Assembly (NCBI GenBank): GCA_001662425.1
Contig: BDDC01000156.1
Span: 1 to 64,000, forward strand
Direction: 5' to 3'
Source of the DNA: Chlamydomonas sphaeroides
Taxonomy: Eukaryota; Chlorophyta; Chlorophyceae; Chlamydomonadales; Chlamydomonadaceae
DNA length: 64,000 bases
Positions 1-8,800 of this stretch are shown piece by piece (position 1 is the first letter of the stretch; every line of letters starts with the position of its first letter). The notes below the pieces were generated by a model. It was given only the letters and a program-made list of their open reading frames with translations, ran no database searches and was not told the DNA's origin. Made by a program: the position numbers and the translations under genes.

Positions 1-42
1 GGGGGGCTGGGCTGGGCTGGGCTGGGCTGGGCTGGGCTGGGG
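1..42. repeat. GGGCT pentanucleotide tandem repeat
   Basis: About seven head-to-tail copies of the 5-mer GGGCT fill the first 40 bases, followed by a G-rich run. The tract lies in what is probably an intron of the helicase gene whose 3' exons follow. It resembles neither plant (TTTAGGG) nor Chlamydomonas (TTTTAGGG) telomere repeats. It is a simple-sequence expansion with G-quadruplex potential on the plus strand. Confidence 0.8.
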
Positions 43-276
43 GGTGGGGGGGGTGGGGGGGGTGTCCGTATGCCGGGGCGGCGGCAGGGCCAGCAGCGCA
101 GGGGGCCAGACGGCGCGGTTGGGCGGGCCGGGTCGGGGCCGTGACAGCGGGGCTGAAGCTTTCGCGGTGCACCCACTTGTCGCACCTCACGGCGCTCGCA
201 CGCGCCCACACATGCACAAACACACACGGCACATACGTGGGCGGCGCGAGCTCCTCTTTGCGCTCGCGCCGCGCAG

Positions 277-1057
277 ATCAAGGAGGGCGTCAAGGGCGAG
301 CTGTACAAAAAGTGGGCCAAGACCAACCACAAGCGCGTGGCCGCGGCGGGCGAGGAGGAGGACGCGCCCAAGCAGGGCGGCCTGGGGGCGCGCTTCGAGC
401 GGCGGAACCGCTTCAACAACCCCAGGCCGGAGGCGGGGGGCGACGGCGGCGGCGGCGGCCGGGGAGGCCGCGGCGGCCGGGGCGCGGGCGGCGGCCGCGG
501 CGGCCGCGGCGGGCGCGGCGGCAGGTCGAGCGGGCAGCCGCTGGGCGCGCGCAACGCGGGGCTCAAGACGGAGGACCAGGTGGGGTTGTGTCATGGTTGG
601 TGCTTGTGGCAGCTGTGGTATCTTGCACGCCTCTGGTGTGCAGGCATCGCAGCGCCCCTGGAGGTAACGGTCCGCACGGCCGTCGCACGGCTGCGTCCCT
701 CTCATGTTTTTGCATACTCAGCAGCAGCAGCGGCAGCTGCAGCAGCAAGCAGCAAGTGTGTTTCCGCCGCTTGTTGCGCCCGACTCACATGCGCTGCCGC
801 AGGTGCGCAAGGAGCGCAAGAAGACGGAGCGGCGGAAGGCGTGGCTGCAGCACAAGGAGGGCCAGAAGGGCGGCAAGGACGGCGGCAGCCGGGGAGGCGA
901 GGATCGCGGCGGGGGAGGCGGCAGGCGCGGGGGACGGGGAGGTGGCATGGCCGTGCGCGGCGGCGGCGTGAGCAAGGGAGGCCGGGGAGGCGGCCGCGGC
1001 GGCGGGGGCCGCGGCGGCGGGGGCCGTGGGGGTAGCCGCGGCGCCAAGCGGCGGTGA
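277..1057 (+). CDS. DDX54/DBP10-like DEAD-box RNA helicase, C-terminal exons (partial)
   Basis: Two exons are visible, 277-579 and 803-1057. Both are phase 0 and bordered by CAG acceptors and a GT donor, and they end at a TGA stop. The first begins IKEGVKGELYKKW, the DBP10 C-terminal pattern (LYxKWxxK) that follows the helicase core in DDX54/DBP10. It then runs into RGG-type repeats (GRGGRGG). The second has a basic KERKKTERRKAW helix, a long Gly/Arg-rich tail, and ends GAKRR. The family is nucleolar and acts in 60S ribosomal subunit assembly. The motor domains lie upstream of the window and were not seen, so the assignment rests on the tail. RGG boxes also occur in other RNA-binding proteins, so a different RGG-tailed helicase is possible. 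Confidence 0.62.
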
Positions 1058-1423
1058 GCGCTGAGGGCTTGAGCATTTGGGCTGTAGCATGGGTCGAGGT
1101 GGTGGGTGGTGCAGTCTGGTGTTAGTATGATAGCCTGGGGTCCCGCTGCAATGCGTGACGCGGGCCCCGGCTGCGTGGGGCGAAACCGGGTGGGTTTGGG
1201 AAGGTTGGAATGCGCAAGCGTGCTGCGTGTGTGGCCTGCGTGTGGGGAGCGGGCAGGACAGGATGGCTAGGACTCGCCAAGGAATCGAGGGGAGTGAGAG
1301 GACTGGGAAAGCGTGCTTGGTGCCGTACGCGGTGTTCCTGCCGTTGGGTAACCCGGAACAGGACGTGCCTGCGTTACCAAACTACTAGGGGCCGCAGTAC
1401 TCGGGGATCTGGAAAAGGGAGAG
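1058..1423. other. Intergenic stretch between helicase and fibrillin
   Basis: This stretch holds the helicase 3' UTR and the fibrillin promoter/5' UTR. No TGTAA signal, convincing ORF or RNA gene was seen. It contains one copy of the recurrent GTGCCGTAC motif at 1320-1328. Confidence 0.5.
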
Positions 1424-3145
1424 ATGCAGTCCACCACAACGCGACAGTTGGCTGGTTGCAAGGGGCTGGCGCTGGCCCCCACCGCAACTCGCCCACGGCT
1501 GCTCCGACCCGCGCTGCGGCGACGACGACAGATTCAAGTTCGTGCTGAGGTGGCGCAGAATCCTCTCAGCGGCCTGTGGCAAAAGCTGACCAGCCTGGCT
1601 AAACTTCCTTCGCCATCGCCGGAAGCGCTGCAACGGTGCGAGGTAGCAATTGCAACCTGCCAGATCGCATCTTACACTGTACATATGTAGGCAGCGACTC
1701 CGGAAGGCATCTGCGGAGCTGGTCGAATTGCTTGCTTCGGACAAGGTGGCCTCGTCACAGCCCGACAAGGCTACGCTCACCGTTATTAGCGACCTTGTCG
1801 ATGAACTCATATCGGGCGGCGAGGGGCTTGCCTTCTCCGAGAGCGAGCTGGGTGGTGGACCCTGGGCGGTAAGCGTGCCGCAGAACCCGACGCCGAGAAG
1901 GTTCCCCGTAAAGTGGTGGGGTGCAACTCCGTGCCAACCCCAAAGCACCAAGAAGCTAAAAATAGCGGGTGCCCCATCTATTCCGAAGCCCCCGTACCAG
2001 TACTGCCATTCCGCTCGCTTGCGCCCGCCCCGCCGCCCCGCAGGTGCGCTACACGCGGGGCCAGCCGCTGCTGTGGAACATCACCTACAGCGGCGCCCGC
2101 GTCATCAACTCACGCAACCGCGCCTCGCAGAACTTCGACCCCGCAGGTGAGCCCAGCCATGCAGGCAGCGGCTCCGCCATCTTACCGCGCCACCACGCCC
2201 GGTCCGACCCACATGCAGCGCTGCGGCCAGCCGCGTCCCCCGCCACTTTCCTTCGCTGCCGCAAGCCCGTACTGCTGTCGTACGGCAGCCACAGCACGTG
2301 AGTCTCCGGTCTGCTATTGTTCCTAACATAAGCAGCAGCCGGAAGTCAGGTGTTGTTTTGCTCGTGTGTGCCGTGCCGTGCCTCGCCACCACCCCGCAGA
2401 CCGCTCCGCAACCAACATGGTGGAGCTCAACGGCCCGGACTCCTTCATCGCCGCGTACGGCATCTACGAGCCCGTGGTAGGGCGTCTGATGGGGCCCGGG
2501 AGGCGTCGCTGTGCTGCACAGGGCGGGACACACTGTTGACTCGCTCCGACACCTGTCTATAAGGGGTAAGTCAGTCAACGGCAGGCTGCGGCGACGCTTG
2601 CAGCGTTTACCCTCGGCTATCGCGCGCCGGGTCCGCCGGCTCCTGAAGTGCACGAGCCCCACCCCACACCAACTCACCCGTCGATAACATGCGCCCGGCC
2701 AATCGCACCTGCCTCCCAACCCACTCTATGATGCGGCATATCCCAAACACTTGCCTGTGGCAAGTGCCCCTTCCCCCACCCCACCCAGCTGGCCCAGACC
2801 CGTGAGTGCCCGCCGCCTGAATGGTCCCCTCCCACGCACACCGCAATGCCCCAGGACGATAACCCAGCGCTGCCCAAGACCATCCGCGCGCGCATCGGCA
2901 GCGGCCGGCTGGTAGCGTGGGGCCTGGACCTGCCGCTGCCCTTTGTGGCCGGCACGGGCCTCTTCGACGTCATGTACGTGGACGGCGACGTGCGCGTGTT
3001 CCGCAGCAGCGGAAGCCTCGCGGTGCAGGCGAGTGAGGGCACGGGGGTGTTGGGGTGCAGGGGTGGAGGGATGCGCCAGGGTCGTGAGGGAAGCCACTGG
3101 GCGGGGCTGCAGCTGCTCCGCTGCGGTCAAGTGGGTCGGTGCTGA
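1424..3145 (+). CDS. Plastid lipid-associated protein (PAP/fibrillin family)
   Basis: Exons are 1424-1642, 1695-1868, 2044-2146, 2400-2476 and 2855-3145. Phases close exactly and give 287 aa. The N-terminus (MQSTTTRQLAGCKG, then Arg-rich to IQVRAE) looks like a chloroplast transit peptide. The mature part carries the PAP/fibrillin signature: VRYTRGQPLLWNITYSG, then RASQNFDPAD, and the terminal FDVMYVDGDVRVFR segment that matches the lipocalin-like LYLDDELRIGR end of the family. Fibrillins bind lipids in plastoglobules and thylakoids. The family normally stops soon after the GSLxVQ motif. Here the frame runs about 39 residues further, unless a GC-AG intron (CAG|GCGAGT at 3029) is used. A TGTAA at 3191-3195 sits 46 bases after the stop and supports the longer reading. 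The fibrillin subgroup cannot be assigned by eye. Confidence 0.85.
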
Positions 3146-3390
3146 AGGGCTCTCCAGGGTGGGGTCCCGCGACACGGGGTGCAGCTGGCTTGTAAGTACG
3201 GTAGTGTCGCCACGTCAGTACGTGGTATGAGGAGGACTGCAGGCCCACGTACGGTTTTGTAGTGTGCCAGCAGCGGCAGCCTCGCGGTGCGGGCGAGTAC
3301 GGCGACAGGGGCAGGGTGTGGGGGTGCGGAGTGGGGCGATGCGCCTGGGGCCCGGGGGAGGCGGCTGTGGGCGGGGCTACCTGGGGGGCT
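2998..3390 (+). repeat. Degenerate tandem duplication of the fibrillin 3' end
   Basis: Sequence from about 2998 to 3125 (AGCAGCGGaAGCCTCGCGGTG.. through GGGCGGGGCT) is repeated at about 3255-3385 with roughly three-quarters identity by eye, about 258 bases apart. The second copy still encodes the SSGSLAV peptide that ends the PAP domain, but the exon and acceptor upstream of it are missing. It is a relic of a tandem duplication of the last exon, probably not translated. Confidence 0.6.
3191..3195 (+). terminator. Poly(A) signal TGTAA, fibrillin gene
   Basis: TGTAA is the usual near-upstream polyadenylation element of chlorophycean nuclear genes. This copy lies 46 bases past the fibrillin stop codon on the same strand. 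Confidence 0.55.
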
Positions 3391-3399
3391 GGGGGTGGG

Positions 3400-4254
3400 G
3401 TGCCCAAGGGAACGGGCACCCGGCAGGGGATTCAAGGGAAAAAGGCGCTGCCAGCGGAAAGACGCGTACTTGCGAAGGCAGCGCGGGGCTGCATTCTGTG
3501 TAGGTGGTGAGTAGGGCTGTGGCCCAAGGACGACGACCGTAGCGTGCTGATGGCCGGCTGCGGCAGCTGGAGGCTGGCCTTGGCCGACATTCAGGCGGCG
3601 CGTGGACTCGCCTGCTCGACGGTTCGCTGTGCGCCCCTCCAAACCCCGCCCTGCAGGTCCGGGCGGACCGACTGCAAAAAAACGAATAACGCGAACAAAG
3701 GCTGCCACCGGCGTAGCCTCCGCAGCTGGCGCTGGCGTGCAAGCTGCATTGCGAGGCGGCCTGCGCAAGGGGCTCTAACGCGGCCAAGGCGTGCTGGGCG
3801 ATGGACGCCACCGTCAGAGCGCACGCCCGGAGCCGGGGAAAAGCGTTTTGGGGCGCGCTGCGTCACCGGATGTGGGATCGTCCTTGTGACGGATTACTGT
3901 GGTTCTAGGCGTTTTTGTTCTCGGTGCTGGGTGCTCGGCCACTGTGGCGCCAGGCTTAGGGGTGGGGCAAGATGGGAAGCACACGAGGGACGCAGGAGCC
4001 GCCGCTTATGCCTACTTATAGAGATAACCGCTGCTGTCCGAGAGGTTGTGACGGCTGGGCGACATGTGTGTGGACCTTGAGCATGGAAGACACATGCCTC
4101 GATGTGCCTACGGAAGTTTGCATCAGGTAGAGCTTTTCGCACTCAACTATGCACAAATGGCGGCTATAGAGGCTAGGAGCTTGCCAATTGCGCCACCGCC
4201 GGGCGTGACGCATAGGAAGAGGCCCTCAATCGTGCCATGGAGACCAACGCAGCG
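3400..4254. other. Intergenic stretch upstream of the inverted repeat
   Basis: No gene is recognised. Open frames here are short, lack splice-linked partners and show no family motifs. It separates the fibrillin gene from the large inverted repeat. Confidence 0.5.
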
Positions 4255-4919
4255 GTTAGCGCGCTCTCGGCCCCGGTCTTGCCTCGACAAAGCGTGAATG
4301 CTTGTCTTCCTGCCAGCGCTCCCGCGGCCGCTTAAGACAGTACTGCTTGCGCGCCTGGGGGTAGCCATCATTGTTAGCTGCAATGGAGCAGATGGCTGGG
4401 CCACAGCGACGCACCTTTGGGCCCGAAGCGCCATCCACTCCTTGAGCCTCCTGCTGGCGCGGCGATGCCGGCCCTGGCCTATCAGCCATACACGTTAGGT
4501 GGGGCTATCGCGCTCGGCAAACATGGTCGGGTCGGAGAGGTTGCCGACCCGGAAAGCAGAGAGAGTATTGTTGGCTTATATTGCAATGCCTTGGCCGTAG
4601 GACGTGGCTGCTTCTGACGTGGTATGGAGCTCTGTATGTCACGGCGAGGGGCGGACGGCCACTGGTAGCGCATCCAGGCCGTTACCTCGTTGCGATGCGC
4701 GTACGGCACCCTCCATTTCTTGCAGAATTTCAGCGATTCTGTGAAGCCAGCCGTGCACAGCGGGCCACTTTCTCCCTTGCTCTCGACACGAAACCAGACC
4801 CTGAGCCCGCACCGGCCCTCGCACCGTCCACGATCGTCCACGTCGCTCCCCTGCTGCGTCCTGCCTCGCGACACGGGCAGGTATCGGCAGCGTACGCACC
4901 TGTTGCGCCTGGCATCCCT
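4255..4919 (-). repeat. Left arm of 665-bp inverted repeat (MYB promoter/exon copy)
   Basis: This arm is the reverse complement of 5216-5880. Paired positions sum to 10135 from end to end, so there are no net indels. About a dozen or so substitutions were seen, roughly 98% identity by eye. Outer ends read GTTAGCGCGC...; inner ends read ...GGCATCCCT. Just outside, CCAACGC (4244-4250) is matched by GCGTTGG (5897-5903), so the symmetry extends a little further with small indels, including a second GCGCGCTAAC at the right edge. Confidence 0.95.
4283..4489 (-). pseudogene. Inverted copy of the ROC40-like MYB first exon
   Basis: Read on the minus strand this arm encodes MADRPGPASPRQQEAQ... through the same 69 residues as exon 1 of the downstream MYB gene. 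It has changes including CLKRPRERW for CLQRPRERW and EDKH for EDEH. A GC-type donor (GAG|GCAAGA) follows as in the parent gene. Further left there is no second MYB exon (no ALKLYGRQW or SHAQKYF segment), so it cannot make a complete DNA-binding domain. It keeps the upstream region of the parent gene and could therefore still be transcribed leftward. Confidence 0.8.
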
Positions 4920-5215
4920 GGACACCTGACAGGTCTGCTAGCGGGTCCTGTTGGTGGCTTTCACACACCCTGACACAACTGCCAAGTACACCATCTGGGG
5001 CAGGAGGGATCGCCTCCTGATCTGGGGAGGTGGAGGGGATCGCACGCTTGCTCGTGCAGTAGGGTGCTTCCATCGTCAAGCAGGGTCAAGCAGCCCCCAC
5101 CAACGGCAGCCCCTGTGGAAGCTGCCATGGGAGACTCCCTCCTGGTCCCGAGGTAACAAGCAGAGAGGGTGTGGAGCCCCCTTCCTTCCGTGGGACACCG
5201 CGGGGGCAGGCGGCA
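4920..5215. other. Spacer between the inverted-repeat arms
   Basis: This 296-bp unique sequence would be the loop of any fold-back transcript and the shared upstream region of the two head-to-head exon copies. It contains local repeats (GATCGCCTCCTGATC; GTCAAGCAGGGTCAAGCAG). No transposase, terminal motif or gene was recognised. Confidence 0.6.
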
Positions 5216-5880
5216 AGGGATGCCAGGCGTAACAGGTGCGTACGCTGCCGATACCTGCCCGTGTCGCGAGGCAGGACGCAGCAGAGGGGCGACGTGGACC
5301 ATCGTGGACGTTGCGAGGGCCGGTACGGGCTCAGGGTCTGGTTTCGTGTCGAGAGCAAGGGAGAAAGTGGCCCGCTGTGCACGGCTGGCTTCACAGAATC
5401 GCTGAAATTCTGCAAGAAATGGAGGGTGCCGTACGCGCATCGCAACGAGGTAACGGCCTGGATACGCTACCAGTGGCCGTCCGCCCCTCGCCGTGACATA
5501 CAGAGCTCCATACCACGTCAGAAGCAGCCACGTCCTACGGCCAAGGCATTGCAATATAAGCCAACAATACTCTCTCTGCTTTCCGGGTCGGCAACCTCTC
5601 CGACCCGACCATGTTTGCCGAGCGCGATAGCCCCACCTAACGTGTATGGCTGATAGGCCAGGGCCGGCATCGCCGCGCCAGCAGGAGGCTCAAGGAGTGG
5701 ATGGCGCTTCGGGCCCAAAGGTGCGTCGCTGTGGCCCAGCCATCTGCTCCATTGCAGCTAACAATGATGGCTACCCCCAGGCGCGCAAGCAGTACTGTCT
5801 TCAGCGGCCGCGGGAGCGCTGGCAGGAAGACGAGCATTCACGCTTTGTCGAGGCGAGGCCGGGGCCGGGAGCGCGCTAAC
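5216..5880 (+). repeat. Right arm of 665-bp inverted repeat (parent promoter and exon 1)
   Basis: This arm contains about 430 bases of upstream sequence, exon 1 of the MYB gene (5646-5852) and the first bases of intron 1. Because it is continuous with the rest of the functional gene it is taken as the source copy, with 4255-4919 as the inverted duplicate. Confidence 0.93.
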
Positions 5881-8800
5881 GGCTGGCGCGCTAACCGCGT
5901 TGGCCTCATTCATACAATTTAGAGCTCCTGGCTCGACCTCACGCCCGGCGGTGATGCATTTCGCAGGCTCTTAAACTCTATGGCCGCCAATGGCGCAAAA
6001 TTGAGGGTGAGAACGACTCCCTTTTGGCGCGCTTAGCTCATATCTCGCGTTTGGGCCACACGCGGCGCCTAGGCGCGCAAGCCAGCTTGGCCCGCCGGTC
6101 GGAGGGCGGTACTGGGTTAGCAATTGTGACGGAAGACCTTCCGACTCGACTCCATAGCACAACACTACAAATGGTCCATTGGCCAACTGCATACCGATAA
6201 GCGAGTTTGGGCCATTTCGCGACACTTGCCCGACGGCACAGCTGCAACCACCGAGCGCCGGTGGAACACCCCGCTCGCCGGTCCTACAAGCGCATGCACC
6301 CCCTCTTTCATGCCACACAGAGCATGTCGGCACGAAGACCGCTGTGCAGATTAGATCTCACGCCCAGAAGTACTTCAACAAGCTCGAAAAAGGTCCGTCG
6401 TCCGTGCTTCCTTTCCTTGCTCTGCACACCTCCACCCACCCCCTCCAGCACTGACAAGCAGGCCCCCTCCCACCCCCCTCCGCCGCAACGCAGCAGGCGG
6501 TGGGCCTGACGCCATCGAGGTCCCGCCTCCGCGCCCAAAGCGCAAGAGCGTCGCTCCGCCTGCTCGCCTAGAGCAGCAGCAGCCCTATGGCACCGACGTC
6601 GCGGCTCGGGCCGGAACGCCAGGCGCCGACGACAGCCCAGGTGCGGACTCGCCCCTCGCCGCAACGCCCTCAGTTTTTGACACAATCCCTAGCTGGCATA
6701 GCATGCACACATGGCCTTGCGTCGGCACGTTCTTTACCTCCTGACACGCCGCCTCGCGCTGCCGACGCAGGGTCGGACGACCCAGCCGCCGCCGGCGCCT
6801 CCGGCCTGCCCGGCCTGGACGAGGCGCCTCTGGCTTCCGAGCTGCAGCTGCTCGCGATCCAGACCCGGCCCTCGGCGGGCGCTGCGGAGCTGCAAACGCT
6901 ACTCGCGCAGCAGTCTTCTCAGCTGCAGCAGCTGCAGCACCAGGCGCAGCAGCTGGCTGGGCCGCTGCTGCCCTTCGGCGCGCCGACGCTGGGCGTGCAG
7001 CGCGGCTCGCTGACAGGCCTCGGCGCGCTGCCGCCGGCGGCAGCGGGCCTGGGCCTGGTCCCCCTGGGCCCCCTGGGCGCGCCGCAGGGGCTAGGCGGCC
7101 TGTCACTGGTCGGCGGCTCGCCGGTGAGCGGGCTGCTATCCACGCTGCAACAGGCGCAGGCGCAGGCCGCTGCGGTTGCTGCGCAGCAGCAGCAGCAGCA
7201 GCAACAGCAGCAACAAGAGCAGCAACAAAAACAGCAGCAGCAGCAGCAGCAGCAGGAGGCAGCGAAGGCCCAGGCGCAGGCCCAGGCGGCCGCTGCTGCT
7301 GCCGCTGCGCCGCCACAGCCGCTGCTGCTCGGGCCGCCGCCGCCGTCGACGACGCTGGCGCGCACGCTCACGCTGCCGCCGCTCAGCGGCCCACCGCCGC
7401 CGCCGCTGCTGCGCTCCGTGTCGGGCCTGCAGGGCGTGCTCGCTCAGGGCGGCGGACCCGGGCCCACAGCGCCCTCCACCTCGCTCGCCGACTCCATCGC
7501 TCGTAATATCGCCTACAACATGGCGCAATGGGCCCAGGTCCAGGTGCAAGCCGCCGACTGCGGCGTTGACGGCGGCAGCGCCGGCGGCCCGCTGCCGCTC
7601 GGCGGCGACCCAAGCACGGCGCCCGACCGGCACACCGTCGAGGCGGTTGCAGCGGCGGCAGCTGCAGCCGCTGCCGCCGCCGCCACGGCCGTCATCTCGG
7701 CCGCGGGCGAGGCGATCCAGAAGCGGATCCAGGAGAAGGCCGCCGCCGGCTTCCTACCGTTCCTGGTGCACCCCCTGGCGGAGCTGATCCCGCCGCCACT
7801 GGCCACTACCGCCAGCGCGGCCGCCAGCGAGTACAGCGCGCCGCCGTGGGCTGTGCCGTCGCAGCCACAGCGATCGCTGATGCACGTGCTGGCGGCGTCA
7901 AGCTGCGGCCGCGCCGCCGGCGGCGGCCCCAGCGCCACCGCCGCCGCCGCCGCCGCTGCCAGCCGGCCGCAGATGCAGTCGGTCCAGCACTCGCAGCAGC
8001 TGACAGCGCTCGGCGCGATGGCCGGCAGCGACGCGCTCCAGGCGCCGACGCAGAGCCAGACGCAACAGACGCACACGACAGACGGCACCGCCGGCCACCT
8101 CACGCCCGGCTCGAGCCAGCAACCGGCGGCGTCGGGTCCTTGCAACCCACAGCACACCAGCCCGCAGCACCTATCGCAGGGCTTCATCGCCGCCGCCGCC
8201 GCTGCTGCTGCGGCGGCGGCGGCGGCCGGCGGCAGCGTCGGCGGCCTGTCGCTGGGCCCCGGCAGTGGCATGCTGCGAATGCCGAGCATGGGCCCGTCGT
8301 CGCTGTCGCTCGCCGGCACCGTCAGCTTTGGCGGCGGCGCCGCCGCCACCGGGCCTGCCAGCGGTGACGCCGCCGCGGCCATGGCCTGGGACTCGGCGGC
8401 GCTGCAGGGTGATACCTCTGGTGTGACGCTGGTTCCGCCGCCGTCGCAGGCGCCGTCGCCGTCCGTGGGGCTGCTGCAGGCCTTCGGCCTACCGCGCTCC
8501 TGGAACGAGCCGTCGGCGGCCGCCATGCAGCAGCACCAGGCGCCGGCGGGCGCCCTGCAGCTGCAGGCGCAGGCACAACGTGCGGAGGCGGCGCTGCAGG
8601 AGTCGGTCTTGGGCTTTGCGTCGGCGCTGCAGCAGACGCAGGCCGCCGCCGAGCCAACGCGCGACGTGGACCTGAAGCCGCTGGGTCGGACGCTGTCGTT
8701 GGGCAACGCCTCGGCCTTCCAGGCCCCCGTGCGGGGCGCCCCGTCGCCTCCTCCTCTGCCGCAGCCGGCGGCAGCGGCCATGGCGGCAGCCGCCGCCGAC

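Noticed and set aside
1..42. Telomere-like repeat
   Set aside because: The unit is GGGCT, not a known plant or algal telomere unit, and it is followed by helicase exons.
4581..5554. Identical ORFs MQCLGRRTW... on both strands as a possible transposon gene
   Set aside because: They are mirror copies created by the inverted repeat and antisense to the MYB upstream region; no transposase or terminal-repeat features, and the arm content is host gene sequence.
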